Shown piece after piece: positions 1 to 11,587 of a stretch of DNA of 64,000 nucleotides. Made by a program: the position numbers and the translations under genes. The notes beneath the pieces are model-generated. The model worked only from the letters and a program-made list of their open reading frames with translations, had not been told where the DNA came from and did not search any database. Every line of letters starts with the position of its first letter. Position 1 is the stretch's first letter. Source of the DNA: Chloroflexota bacterium (lineage in GTDB: Bacteria > Chloroflexota > Anaerolineae > Aggregatilineales > Phototrophicaceae); contig JACAES010000031.1 of assembly GCA_013388735.1 (NCBI GenBank), positions 1 to 64,000 of the forward strand, read 5' to 3'.

Positions 1-78
1 ACCGTTGCTCCCGTGAGGGAGTGTCTTCACCCAAGACCATTATGCCACGAAAGGAGCAAGAGCGCATTCATCCACCCG

Positions 79-369
79 CTAAAGCTGGTGGTTTCCTGCG
101 CCAAATCTTATGAACAGCAGCCAGAAAACCGGGATGGTGAGCGAAAAGATGTATTCGAACCGCAGCCAGAATAACATAAGGGGCAGCGTGGCGGAAAGCA
201 GTTCGAGCGCGTAAGTGAGCATGAAACCGGCGGCAGCCAACGCAAAAAACAGGAAGAACCAGGCGGCACGGTTGGAGCGATGGCGCCAGGCCACCAGCGC
301 GAAGATGATGACCGGGATGCTGCCGATAATGAGCGGAATTGCGTAGGGATTAAACTGCCAGACCCACAT
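79..369 (-). pseudogene. Truncated sensor-kinase-type 7TM N-terminal fragment
   Basis: The 96 codons encode about three hydrophobic membrane segments (roughly residues 8-28, 36-56 and 62-88). The pattern, with an NPYAIPL start, an YALELLS segment and a final WLLF, resembles the N-terminal 7TM sensor region of bacterial histidine kinases. The frame stops straight after the third segment. No frame in the remaining 78 bases continues a recognisable 7TM or kinase domain, so the gene looks truncated or decayed rather than simply frameshifted once. It is transcribed away from atpA, with a GGAG about 12 bases before its ATG. It could instead be a small stand-alone membrane protein. The family assignment is inferred from pattern only. 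Confidence 0.45.
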
Positions 370-476
370 ACGAATAACCAGTCTCCGTTATCTGGCGCTT
401 ATAGTATTATCGCCCCGTTCGTGCTTTTGCGCTTGCGGTGAATGTGAAAAATGGCCGAAAGCGGCTGCCGGGTGCG

Positions 477-493
477 CTTGTGAAAAACTGGAC
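477..493. promoter_or_regulatory. Candidate Rex-like operator beside the atpA promoter
   Basis: TTGTGAA at 478-484 matches the left half of the known Rex operator (TTGTGAA-N4-TTCACAA). The right half is poor. The 13-base word GCTTGTGAAAAAC (476-488) recurs exactly at 8604-8616, in front of rex itself. The site abuts the -35 box, a position where a bound repressor would block the promoter. A related TGTGAAAAA lies at 443-451. That it binds Rex is inference. Confidence 0.3.
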
Positions 494-517
494 AGAATAT
501 TACGGATACGATACAAT
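489..517 (+). promoter_or_regulatory. atpA promoter
   Basis: TGGACA (489-494, five of six matches to TTGACA) is followed after exactly 17 bases by TACAAT (512-517). This is a good sigma-70-type promoter. Transcription would start near 524, giving a leader of about 60 bases before atpA. Confidence 0.65.
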
Positions 518-584
518 GCCCTGGCCTGTATGGTGCATTCGAACTCTCCGGTATAAGCCGTAATGTATTGACAAGGAGTCCCAA

Positions 585-2093
585 ATGGCACAAGCCTCCA
601 GCGATATTTTGCAATCGTTGTTACAGCAAGTCCAGGATTTCCAGCCCAGCGTTGAAACCTATGAAGTGGGGTTTGTTGAAGAAGTTGGCGATGGCATTGC
701 CCGTGTGACCGGCCTGGACAACATCCGGTTAAGCGAACTGGTGCGCTTTAGTAACGGCTCGGTCGGCATCGCCTTCAACCTGGAAAGCGATAATGTTGGT
801 GTCATCGTCATCGGCGATTACGACGATATTCAGGAAGGCGACGAAGTGCGCCCGCTGGGCCGCATCGCCTCCGTACCGGTTGGTATGGGTCTGGTGGGGC
901 GTGTGGTGGATGCGCTGGGCAACCCGGTTGATGGCAAAGGCCCGATCAGTTCCAACCAGTTTTATAATGTCGAGCGGATCGCTCCCGGCGTCATCGAACG
1001 CCGTAACGTGTATCGCCCGGTGCAAACCGGCATCGTCGCCATTGACTCGATGACGCCTATCGGGCGCGGCCAGCGCCAGTTGATTATTGGCGACCGACAG
1101 ACCGGCAAGACGGCGATTGCGATTGATACCATCATCAACCAGAAGGGCAAGGACCTGTTTTGCATCTACGTGGCGATTGGCAAACGGCGCGGCGAGGTGG
1201 CGCGGTTGGTGTCGCTGCTTGAAGAATACGGCGCGATGGAATATACCATCGTAGTGGTGGCGTCGGCTTCCGACCCGGCGGCGATGAACTACATCGCCCC
1301 TTATGCCGGCTGCGCAATGGGCGAGTGGTTTATGGAAAACGGCAAGGATGCCCTGGTGGTGTATGACGATCTGTCGAAACATGCCTGGGCCTACCGGCAG
1401 GTATCGCTGCTGATGCGGCGTCCGCCCGGTCGTGAAGCGTATCCTGGCGACGTGTTTTATCTGCACAGCCGCTTGCTGGAACGCGCCGCGCAGCTAAGCG
1501 AGGCACGCGGCGGCGGCAGCCTGACCGCCCTGCCGATCATCGAAACGCTGCTGGGCGATATGTCGGCTTACATTCCGACCAACGTGATTTCCATCACCGA
1601 CGGGCAGCTTTATCTCGAAGGTGAGCTGTTTTATGCCGGTGTGCGCCCGGCGATCAACGTCGGCACCAGCGTGAGCCGCGTCGGTGGTGATGCGCAGACG
1701 AAAGCCATGAAGAAGGTGGCGGGCGGTTTGCGTCTCGATCTGGCGCAGTTCCGGTCGCTGGCGGCTTTCGCGCAGTTTGGCTCCGACCTGGATAAAGCCA
1801 CGCAGCAGCAGCTTGATCGCGGTCTGCGCCTGACGGAACTGCTCAAACAGCCGCAGTACCAGCCGCTGTCCCTGTCCGATCAGGTGGCGCTTATTTACGC
1901 CGGCACGCGCGGGATGATTGACCATGTTCCGGTCGAGAAGGTTAAGGACTGGCAGGCAGCATTTTTGCGCGCGTTTAATACCCAGTATGCGGCGATTGCC
2001 GGCGCCATTATGGAAACGAATGCCTTGGGCGATGATCTGGAAGCCAGGCTCAAAGATGCCATTGCAACGTTTAACGCGGGCTGGAGCCAGTAA
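585..2093 (+). CDS. atpA: F1 ATP synthase subunit alpha
   Basis: Alpha subunit of the F1 catalytic head, which binds non-catalytic nucleotides at the interfaces with beta on the cytoplasmic face of the membrane. The 502-residue length is normal. The order is an N-terminal beta-barrel, the nucleotide-binding domain with Walker A GDRQTGKT at 169-176, and the C-terminal helical bundle. The ATG at 585 is preceded by AAGGAGT about 5 bases upstream and by a strong promoter. It is the first gene of atpA-atpG-atpD-atpC. The delta subunit gene (atpH) and the F0 genes (atpB, atpE, atpF), usually directly upstream, are absent: the upstream neighbour is an unrelated divergent fragment. Confidence 0.97.
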   Translation: MAQASSDILQSLLQQVQDFQPSVETYEVGFVEEVGDGIARVTGLDNIRLSELVRFSNGSVGIAFNLESDNVGVIVIGDYDDIQEGDEVRPLGRIASVPVGMGLVGRVVDALGNPVDGKGPISSNQFYNVERIAPGVIERRNVYRPVQTGIVAIDSMTPIGRGQRQLIIGDRQTGKTAIAIDTIINQKGKDLFCIYVAIGKRRGEVARLVSLLEEYGAMEYTIVVVASASDPAAMNYIAPYAGCAMGEWFMENGKDALVVYDDLSKHAWAYRQVSLLMRRPPGREAYPGDVFYLHSRLLERAAQLSEARGGGSLTALPIIETLLGDMSAYIPTNVISITDGQLYLEGELFYAGVRPAINVGTSVSRVGGDAQTKAMKKVAGGLRLDLAQFRSLAAFAQFGSDLDKATQQQLDRGLRLTELLKQPQYQPLSLSDQVALIYAGTRGMIDHVPVEKVKDWQAAFLRAFNTQYAAIAGAIMETNALGDDLEARLKDAIATFNAGWSQ

Positions 2094-2137
2094 ACGGCGA
2101 GGGGAAGCCGTCCCCCACAGAACCGAAGGAGCGATAA

Positions 2138-4809
<2,672 letters not shown>

Positions 4810-4850
4810 AGGATGGTTGCGAAACCGGCCCTCTACGGAGGATTATTCTG

Positions 4851-5303
4851 ATGCCTATTCACGTTGAAGTGGTGACCCAAGAAAAGAAGGTCTTCGAGGA
4901 GCCGAAAGCCGATATGGTGCTGATACCGGCCAGCGAAGGCGAAATGGGTGTTCTGCCGCATCACGCGCCGGTGCTGACGACGCTCGGATTTGGCGAAGTT
5001 GTCATTCGCAAGGGCGGCGCTGAGGAGCGTTTCGCCGTTTATGGCGGCGTGGTGGATGTTCGCCCGGATAAAGTGGTCGTGTTGGCCGATCTGGCCGAGT
5101 CGTCGTTTGAACTCGACATGCAGGCAATTGAATCCGCGCGTGAGCGGGCTGCCAGACTGCTGACGGAAGGTGTTCCGCCGGAGTTAAACCGGCAGGCCGC
5201 CCTGGAACTGCGGCGAGCCGAACTGGCGCTGAAGATCAAAAGCCGCCTGCAAGCGCGCGGCGCGGTGCTGCGGATTGTAGACCAGCAGGAAAACGACGAA
5301 TAA
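4851..5303 (+). CDS. atpC: F1 ATP synthase subunit epsilon
   Basis: Epsilon joins the central stalk to the c-ring and can inhibit ATP hydrolysis. The 150 residues show the N-terminal beta-sandwich (about 1-85, with the conserved GEMGVLPHHAPV segment) and a C-terminal two-helix domain rich in Glu, Arg and Ala. It is slightly longer than the usual 130-140. An ACGGAGG ribosome site lies about 10 bases before the ATG. It is the last gene of the operon and is followed by a strong hairpin. Confidence 0.96.
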   Translation: MPIHVEVVTQEKKVFEEPKADMVLIPASEGEMGVLPHHAPVLTTLGFGEVVIRKGGAEERFAVYGGVVDVRPDKVVVLADLAESSFELDMQAIESARERAARLLTEGVPPELNRQAALELRRAELALKIKSRLQARGAVLRIVDQQENDE

Positions 5304-5325
5304 AACGCACAGCAGGCAAAATGGG

Positions 5326-5359
5326 CGAGGGGTGTGGGTTGACCACACACCCCTCGTTT
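5326..5359. terminator. Terminator between atpC and the convergent 5388-6692 gene
   Basis: A perfect 11-base-pair stem (CGAGGGGTGTG at 5326-5336 with its complement at 5346-5356) encloses a 9-base loop and is followed by TTT. It sits between two convergent genes and can serve both strands. Confidence 0.75.
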
Positions 5360-5387
5360 GATTCTGAGAACCGGAAGGAAAAAGCGA

Positions 5388-6692
5388 CTATTTTCCGACG
5401 TTCAGTTTTTCCGGCAGGTTGATGAGGATGAATTCGGTATTATCCACCTCAACCCCGGGCCGGCGGCCTGAACTGAAGGGGAAGTTATTGTCGTTGATGA
5501 CCAGCAGCGTATCTTCATCAATCGGGTAGACCGATTCGATGGTTACGAACGGGAAGCGGAAGATCGGGCCGAACCCGATAGCGCCTTCTTCCGGCTGCGT
5601 CAGGCCATCGCGGTCATAGATCGCCATCAGGTCGGCTACCAGGGTTTTGACCAGCGTTTGGCCGTCATCGCGGACTTCGTTCAGATTGATGCGGTAGACA
5701 CGTTTGAAGGCCGCTTCCTTGCCCTGGGCGGGATCGCGCTCAATGACGAGGAATTCGGTGTCGTTGATGGCGGTCATTTCGCCAATGGCGTGAGTCGGGT
5801 AGCTCATGGGGTAGAACCAGAACTTGCCCGTATACTCACCGGCGGCCAGATCAAATTCCTGAATCAGCAGGCGTGTACGCACCGTATCGTCGAACATCAC
5901 GCCCTCCATCAGCGGGTAGAGCATCGTGCCGCTGGTGTTGATCGCCATACCTTCAAAGCCACGGCTGCGCGGCAGATTGGCGGCGGCAAAACGTGCTTCG
6001 TTGTCGGCCAGACCAACGAAGTCCGGGTGATCCGGGGACTGAACATACTCTAGGCCGCGCGCGAACTCGGCCAGAACATCGGGATAGGGGGTGGGGATGG
6101 GGGCATCGAGCAGAACACCTTCAGCATCCACATGCAGCAGGAAGGGGCCGAATTCCTCACCAAACCAGAAGGTGCCATCCGGCGACTGGCGGAACGACTC
6201 AAGGTCGAAATCGGCACCGGTCAGCAGACGTTCGGGGGTATCTTCGTTAACAATCGGGAACGGAATAACCTTGTTCGGGTCGCTCAGTTGGGTGAAACCG
6301 AGGACTTCCACCGAACCGTCTGCGAAATCAACACGCACTTCGTAGAAGCGCAGCAGATAATCGGCGCTGTTCGATTTGTCACCGAAACCGTTATCGGACA
6401 TGACCAGGTAGGTGCCGTTGTCGGTGGGCAGAACGGCACTCATGCCCTGCACGGGTTGGCTCTCGAACGGGAACATGCGGCCAAAGTAGTCGGTTGTTGG
6501 ATCCTCTTCAGCGGCGCCGGAAGCGGGGCCTTCGGCGAAGGTGTCGGCAGGCAGCACGGCGAAACCTTCCAGTACGGGAATGCCGTACAGCGCGGCTTCA
6601 TCCTGGGACTGGACGGTCGCCAGGCCGAGGATGCCGAAAACGACGACGATCAGGCAAACGGAAATTACACGACCTGCAAACGGACGAAACAT
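5388..6692 (-). CDS. Secreted phytase-like (esterase-like activity of phytase) family protein
   Basis: The 434 residues begin with a signal peptide (hydrophobic 9-26, likely cut near VQSQ). The rest has the pattern of the phytase-like beta-propeller family: an early GMSAVLPTDNGTYLVMSDNG segment, GADFDLES, a WFGEEFGPFLLH segment, GFEGMAINTSG, and a late block reading ESVYPIDEDTLLVINDNNFP. Members are exported proteins of uncertain substrate, often annotated as esterase-like, so no reaction is claimed. AAGGAG lies about 9 bases before the ATG. Its 3' end faces atpC across a shared hairpin. Confidence 0.8.
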   Translation of the reverse strand: MFRPFAGRVISVCLIVVVFGILGLATVQSQDEAALYGIPVLEGFAVLPADTFAEGPASGAAEEDPTTDYFGRMFPFESQPVQGMSAVLPTDNGTYLVMSDNGFGDKSNSADYLLRFYEVRVDFADGSVEVLGFTQLSDPNKVIPFPIVNEDTPERLLTGADFDLESFRQSPDGTFWFGEEFGPFLLHVDAEGVLLDAPIPTPYPDVLAEFARGLEYVQSPDHPDFVGLADNEARFAAANLPRSRGFEGMAINTSGTMLYPLMEGVMFDDTVRTRLLIQEFDLAAGEYTGKFWFYPMSYPTHAIGEMTAINDTEFLVIERDPAQGKEAAFKRVYRINLNEVRDDGQTLVKTLVADLMAIYDRDGLTQPEEGAIGFGPIFRFPFVTIESVYPIDEDTLLVINDNNFPFSSGRRPGVEVDNTEFILINLPEKLNVGK

Positions 6693-6905
6693 GCGTAAAT
6701 CTCCTTTTTCTAGCCCTGAACTTAGGTTTGAGTAGGGGCGAGGCGCGCCTGTGGCAAAGCCCTTACCGGCATTCGATACTAAATGTCACGCATTATCACA
6801 TCGAAAAAACGGCTTTAACCCGCAGTTAACAGCCATGATGGTTAACTATAAAGAGCCATAACCTGTCCTTCGACTTTATCGGTCAGGATTTAAAGGTGGG
6901 TTGTG

Positions 6906-6914
6906 TGGTATACT
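6906..6914 (+). promoter_or_regulatory. Extended -10 promoter of mreB
   Basis: TGGTATACT is an extended -10 (TG-n-TATACT, hexamer 6909-6914) with no convincing -35. Transcription would begin near 6921, about 34 bases before the preferred mreB start. It also argues against the longer upstream frame, which would begin at 6901 inside the promoter. Confidence 0.5.
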
Positions 6915-6954
6915 CACCGTTGTTTTTATCAGCCAACACAATGGTATTCAGCCT

Positions 6955-7962
6955 ATGGCACTGTTTGATAAAAGACTCGGCGTTGACCTGGGAACGGTCA
7001 ACGTACTGATTTATGAAAACGGTCAGATTGTGCTGCAAGAGCCGTCGCTGGTGGCGCTTACGGCAGAAGATGAACGTATCGTGGAGATCGGTCAGCCCGC
7101 GCGGGAGATGCTGGGGCGGGTGGACGATGAGGATATACAGATTGTTCGCCCGCTTCGTGATGGAGTGATCGCCGATTATGAAGTGACCGAGGCCATGCTG
7201 CGTCATTTTTTTGACAAAATCGCGGGGCGCATTCGGCTGTTCAAACCAACGGTGATGATGTCCGTGCCGTATGGCGTAACCAGCGTCGAAAAGCGCGCCG
7301 TACACGAGGCCGCTCTGGCTGCCGGCGCGCGTGAGGCGCACCTGATCTGGGAGCCGCTGGCAGCGGCTATCGGCGCGGGGCTGCCGGTAGGGACGCCGGC
7401 GGGTGATATGGTCGTGAATGTTGGCGGCGGCATCACCGAGGCGGCGGTCGTCACCATGAACAACATCGTGCGGGCGGAGAGCGGGCGCGTGGGCGGCCTG
7501 CGCCAGGACGACGCGATTATCAACTATGTGCGCCGCAAGTACAATCTGACGGTCGGGCAGCCGACGGCAGAATCGATCAAAATCCAGGTCGGCGCGGCGG
7601 TCAATCTGCCGGAAGAAATGACGATGGAAGTACAGGGGCGCGATAACGTCAGCGGCCTGCCCAAGACTATCAGCATCAGCACCGGCGAGGTGGTCGAGGC
7701 CTTGCAGGAGCCGCTTTCGATGATCGCCGACGTGGCGAAAGCCGTCCTGGGTACGACCCCGCCCGAACTGGCCTCAGACATCATTGATCGGGGAATTGTG
7801 TTAACCGGCGGTGGCGCGCTGCTGCGGGGCATGGATCAATTCCTGACCCGTGAAACCGGCGTGCCGTGTTATCGTGCGGATAATGCGATGATCGCTGTGG
7901 CGGTGGGCGCGGGCCGGGCTTTGGATGACCCGGCGATCCTGCGCCGCATCATTCAGGTTTAA
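6955..7962 (+). CDS. mreB: Rod shape-determining protein MreB (actin-like)
   Basis: Bacterial actin homologue that polymerises on the inner membrane and positions cell-wall synthesis. The preferred start is the ATG at 6955 (MALFDKRLG), giving 335 residues, normal for MreB. The open frame reaches back to a TTG at 6901, but that lies in the promoter. The phosphate-1 motif [15 protein letters not shown] near the N-terminus, [11 protein letters not shown], the phosphate-2 NVGGG segment and a C-terminal adenosine motif [10 protein letters not shown] are all present. No mreC or mreD follows. The gene converges on rex, and the two stop codons overlap. Confidence 0.93.
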   Translation: MALFDKRLGVDLGTVNVLIYENGQIVLQEPSLVALTAEDERIVEIGQPAREMLGRVDDEDIQIVRPLRDGVIADYEVTEAMLRHFFDKIAGRIRLFKPTVMMSVPYGVTSVEKRAVHEAALAAGAREAHLIWEPLAAAIGAGLPVGTPAGDMVVNVGGGITEAAVVTMNNIVRAESGRVGGLRQDDAIINYVRRKYNLTVGQPTAESIKIQVGAAVNLPEEMTMEVQGRDNVSGLPKTISISTGEVVEALQEPLSMIADVAKAVLGTTPPELASDIIDRGIVLTGGGALLRGMDQFLTRETGVPCYRADNAMIAVAVGAGRALDDPAILRRIIQV

Positions 7963-8576
7963 GGGATGTAATACGTCATGCGCTGCAACTGGACGACCGG
8001 ATCAATGTACTGCACCCGCACATGCTCAGGGACGTTGAGGTTGATGGGCGCATAGTTAAGAATACCGTTTATCCCGGCGGCGATGAGCGCATTGGCGACT
8101 TCCTGAGCGTGTTCGGCAGGGACGGCCAGCATGGCGATTTTGATACCGCGCTGCCGGATAATGTCGGCCATGTGTTCGGTCGGCTCGATGGTGAAGTCCC
8201 CCACCCGGGCGCCAATTTTTGCCGGCGCATTGTCGAACACGCAGGCGATTCGGAAGCCGCGATTGGCAAACCCGCGATAATGCGCCAGCGCGCTGCCCAG
8301 GTCGCCCGCGCCGACCAGCGCGACCTCCCACTCGCGGTTTATCTTAAGCACCTGTTTAAGCTGGTCAATGAGATAAGAAATCTGGTATCCGGTGCCTTGT
8401 TTTCCAAAACCGCCGAAGTGAGACAAATCCTTGCGAATCTGAGCGGAACTGATGCCCAGTCGCTTCCCTAATTCGTGGGATGAGGTGACGGTTTGCCCTT
8501 CCTGAGCTAGGCGAGTCAGCGCCCGCAGATAGATCGGGAGACGACTGATAACAATATCAGGGATAGTGGGAGGCAT
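7959..8576 (-). CDS. rex: Redox-sensing transcriptional repressor Rex
   Basis: Rex is a dimeric repressor that leaves its operator when NADH rises relative to NAD+, derepressing respiratory and fermentative genes. The 205 residues show an N-terminal winged helix (about 1-80, with [20 protein letters not shown] and FGKQGTGY), then a Rossmann domain with GAGDLG (G89, G91, G94) and a conserved VPAEHAQ segment. The ATG follows AAGGAGACAG. Its end overlaps the mreB stop by a few bases with no room for a terminator. Autoregulation is suggested by the operator-like word just upstream. Confidence 0.95.
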   Translation of the reverse strand: MPPTIPDIVISRLPIYLRALTRLAQEGQTVTSSHELGKRLGISSAQIRKDLSHFGGFGKQGTGYQISYLIDQLKQVLKINREWEVALVGAGDLGSALAHYRGFANRGFRIACVFDNAPAKIGARVGDFTIEPTEHMADIIRQRGIKIAMLAVPAEHAQEVANALIAAGINGILNYAPINLNVPEHVRVQYIDPVVQLQRMTYYIP

Positions 8577-8603
8577 GAACCTGTCTCCTTATCGAAGGCA
8601 CGA

Positions 8604-8616
8604 GCTTGTGAAAAAC
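8604..8616. promoter_or_regulatory. Candidate Rex-like operator upstream of rex
   Basis: GCTTGTGAAAAAC is identical to the word at 476-488 beside the atpA promoter and contains the Rex half-site TTGTGAA. It lies about 30 bases before the rex start codon. The second half-site is not well conserved, so this is a candidate only. Confidence 0.3.
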
Positions 8617-8689
8617 CACGCATTTTAATATTACCATTTTAATCTTCTTAATGCCAGATTAGCTTTTGATCGGTCGGCGCCGTCTACAA

Positions 8690-8718
8690 CTGAAAGCCGT
8701 CATAAGCTGTGATATGAT
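8690..8718 (+). promoter_or_regulatory. Promoter of the efflux operon
   Basis: CTGAAA (8690-8695) lies 17 bases before TATGAT (8713-8718), and the -10 is extended by TGA. Transcription would start near 8725, about 25 bases before the first adaptor gene. Confidence 0.5.
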
Positions 8719-8750
8719 GTGAAGAGACAACAACCATCGGTGAAAAGTGC

Positions 8751-10130
8751 ATGTCGGTACGTCGCTCGTTAATTCTTCTGGCACTGTTGATGTTCTCGCT
8801 GCCGGCGCTCGCTTTTGCCTTTCGGACAAATACGCTGCGTCGTGGCGATCCGGTTCGCAACTGGCAGATCCATTCGATCCAGCGCGGCACTGTAGCCGTG
8901 ACCGTCACGGCAATTGGTGTGATTGAAGCCGACACTACCGTTAAGCTCAGCTTCGTCGAGATGGGGCGGGTGGCAGAAGTGCTGGTGCAGCCGGGCGAAG
9001 TAGTGGAAGCAGGGGACATCTTGGCACGGCTGGCCGACGATAATCAGCGCATCGCTTACGAACAGGCCGTGCTGTCGCTGCGGCTGGCGGAATTGCAAAA
9101 ACAGGCGCTTCTCGAACCGCCGGAGGAATGGGAGATTCGGGCGGCGGAAGCGAACGTCGCCAGCGCCCAGGCCGCGTATACCAGCATCCTGACCGCCATC
9201 TCTGATGACGAAATCCGCGCGGCAGAACTGCGCTACCAGCAGGCTTTGACGGCTGAAGCGGATGCCCGGAGCGCGCGGGTGGAAGCAGATGGCGGCTACC
9301 CTGACGAATATTATCAGATACTTGATGCGCAGATCGGCGCGGCGGCGTTTAATGTGGAGATCGCTCGCTTACAGTTGGAGGCGCTTCGTAACCCGGACAA
9401 TGATGACCAGCTAGGGCTGGCGGGAGCGCGCATCGCCCAGGCGCAGCGTGAACTGGAACGGCTGAAAGCCGGGCCGAGTCCGACCGAGATTGACCGCGCC
9501 GATGTCGCCATCCGGCAGGCGCAGGTGCAGGTGGAGCAGGCTGAGTTGGCGCTGAACCGCCGTGCGCTGACCGCCCCGTTCAGCGGGCTGGTTTCGGTGG
9601 TGAACCTTGAGGAAGGGGTGCTGATCGTGGCCGGGCAGCCGGTGATCGAACTGGTGGACGCTGCGCCCTTGCGGCTGACGGTGCAGGTGGACGAGATTGA
9701 TATCCGGCAGATTCAAACGGGTATGCCGGCGGACATCGAACTCGACGCGCTGCCCGGTCTGGCGTTCCCGGCTACTTTAGAGCAGATTGCGCTGCTGGGA
9801 CGGAATGAAGAAGGCATCATCAGTTATGATGTCCGACTGCTGCTGGAAGCGCCCGACCCGCGCGTGCGCGTGGGCATGACCGCCGAGGCTTCGATCATCG
9901 TTGAAGATCGCCAGGATGTGCTGGTTGTGCCGAATAACTATATCCGGCTCGATCGGGATACCGATCAGGCTTTTGTTAACGTGCTGGCCCCGGACGGAAC
10001 GTTAGATGAGAAAGCGATTACGCTGGGTCTGCGCGGGCAGGAAACCAGCGAGATTGTTTCCGGGCTGGCAGCCGGCGATATCATCGTGATTGATCTGGCC
10101 TCGCCGGGTTTTGAATTCCTGGGAGGGTAG
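8751..10130 (+). CDS. HlyD/MacA-type efflux periplasmic adaptor protein (first copy)
   Basis: Membrane-fusion adaptor of a MacAB-like ABC exporter. The 459 residues begin with a signal anchor (about 6-24). A lipoyl/barrel-sandwich half with GRVAEVLVQPGEVVEAGDIL follows, then a long alpha-helical hairpin rich in Ala, Gln and Glu (about 110-270), the second lipoyl half with LTAPFSGLVSVVNLEEG, and a beta-barrel plus membrane-proximal domain. The next gene starts 3 bases after the stop and is a paralogue. The ribosome site is weak. In a cell without an outer membrane the adaptor would act at the outer face of the single membrane. The substrate is not deducible. Confidence 0.88.
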   Translation: MSVRRSLILLALLMFSLPALAFAFRTNTLRRGDPVRNWQIHSIQRGTVAVTVTAIGVIEADTTVKLSFVEMGRVAEVLVQPGEVVEAGDILARLADDNQRIAYEQAVLSLRLAELQKQALLEPPEEWEIRAAEANVASAQAAYTSILTAISDDEIRAAELRYQQALTAEADARSARVEADGGYPDEYYQILDAQIGAAAFNVEIARLQLEALRNPDNDDQLGLAGARIAQAQRELERLKAGPSPTEIDRADVAIRQAQVQVEQAELALNRRALTAPFSGLVSVVNLEEGVLIVAGQPVIELVDAAPLRLTVQVDEIDIRQIQTGMPADIELDALPGLAFPATLEQIALLGRNEEGIISYDVRLLLEAPDPRVRVGMTAEASIIVEDRQDVLVVPNNYIRLDRDTDQAFVNVLAPDGTLDEKAITLGLRGQETSEIVSGLAAGDIIVIDLASPGFEFLGG

Positions 10131-10133
10131 CAG

Positions 10134-11558
10134 GTGAAAAAGATACTGCTGGGCGCGGCCATCCTGGCGGTTGCGGCAATACTTTTTAGGCAGGTCGCTC
10201 AACCGGGTGAAAGCGCCGAAAGCCAGGATGAAACACCGATCCAGGACGAAACGATTTTGGAAGTCGGCGATCTGGCCGTGACGGTCAGCGCCACCGGCAC
10301 AATCACGCCGATTCGGCAGGTGGGGCTGGTGTTTGAGTTTTCCGCGCCGGTCGCCGAGGTGCTGGTGACGGAAGGCCAGCGGGTTGCAGCGGGGCAAGTT
10401 CTAGCGCGGCTGGATACGCGCGACCTGGACATCGCGCTGGAGAATGCCCGCGTCAGCCTGGACGCGCAGCAGGTCGCCTATGATGCGCTGACCGCGCCGC
10501 CGCGTGAGGTGGATATTGCCGTCGCGCAGGCGGCGCTGAACGTGGCGCGGGCGCAGTCGGGGACGGTGGCGCTGGGGGCGGAAAGCACGCAGCTTGAAAT
10601 CGCGCGTATACAGGCGGAAATCGCCCGCAACCAGCTCTGGCAGTCCCAGCTTCAGCGCGATCTGGCCTATGCCGTTCCGCCGGTCGTGCGCGATTATCTG
10701 GAAGCCACCGGCCAGGAAGTGCCGGATAATTCGCAGGCCGCCAAAGACGATGTGAGGCCGGAGCTAAACCGCGCCGATTACGAAGTGTTGATCGCCGATG
10801 CGAATTTGGCCGCGCTCCAGAATGAGGGCGCGGACGTGGCTGGGCTTTCGGCGGCCTACGCGCAGATCGCCGCCGCGCAGTCCCAGCTTGAACGGCTGCT
10901 GAACGGCCCTTCGGAGATGGATTTGCAGATCGCCGGCATCCAGCTTCAGGTCGCGCAACTGGCGCTGGAGCAGGCCGAGGCCAATCGCAGCCGCGCTGTG
11001 TTAACCGCGCCGTTCGCAGGTGTGGTGGCGGAAAACAACCTGGTGGTTGGTGAGATGCCCCCACAGGGCGCGGCCATTCAGTTAGCCGATCTGTCCGGTT
11101 ATTATGTGGATGTGTCGGTGGATGAAACCGACATTGTGGATGTGCGCGAAGGGCAGCGGACCACGCTGCTGCTGGACGCACTGCCGGGCGCAGTAATCAC
11201 CGGGCGGGTGACGCGCGTGGCAGCGACGCCGGCGCGCGCCGGGCAGTTGGTGGCCTACGTCGTCCGTGTGACGCTCGACCTGACGAACGAGCCAGTGCGC
11301 GCCGGCATGACGGCGACGGCGACCATCCTGGTGAGCGAGCTTCAGAACATCCTGGTGCTGCCCAATCGTTTCGTCCGTATTGACCGCGCCACGCAGCAGG
11401 CTTATGTCACGGTGGAACGCCCCGGCGGGTTTGAGGAAGTTCCGGTTCAACTGGGGCTGCGCAACGACACCGACAGCCAGATCGTGAATGGCCTGGAAGC
11501 CGGCCAGCGTGTCGTGCTGCTGCCGCGCGCGACGTTTAACCCGATACCGGGAACGTAA
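10134..11558 (+). CDS. HlyD/MacA-type efflux periplasmic adaptor protein (second copy)
   Basis: Second adaptor of the same operon, 474 residues, starting at a GTG behind a GGGAGGG ribosome site. A signal anchor (about 3-20) is followed by a lipoyl half with EVLVTEGQRVAAGQVLARL, a helical hairpin with two Gln/Ala-rich arms (about 100-285), a second lipoyl half with LTAPFAGVVAENNLVVGE, and barrel domains. It has the same architecture as the preceding protein and probably arose by duplication. Two adaptors beside two permeases suggest a heteromeric complex, with one adaptor per permease or mixed rings. This is inference. Confidence 0.87.
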   Translation: MKKILLGAAILAVAAILFRQVAQPGESAESQDETPIQDETILEVGDLAVTVSATGTITPIRQVGLVFEFSAPVAEVLVTEGQRVAAGQVLARLDTRDLDIALENARVSLDAQQVAYDALTAPPREVDIAVAQAALNVARAQSGTVALGAESTQLEIARIQAEIARNQLWQSQLQRDLAYAVPPVVRDYLEATGQEVPDNSQAAKDDVRPELNRADYEVLIADANLAALQNEGADVAGLSAAYAQIAAAQSQLERLLNGPSEMDLQIAGIQLQVAQLALEQAEANRSRAVLTAPFAGVVAENNLVVGEMPPQGAAIQLADLSGYYVDVSVDETDIVDVREGQRTTLLLDALPGAVITGRVTRVAATPARAGQLVAYVVRVTLDLTNEPVRAGMTATATILVSELQNILVLPNRFVRIDRATQQAYVTVERPGGFEEVPVQLGLRNDTDSQIVNGLEAGQRVVLLPRATFNPIPGT

Positions 11559-11587
11559 ACACTTCGGAGACTTTAGAGCAGCCGCCT

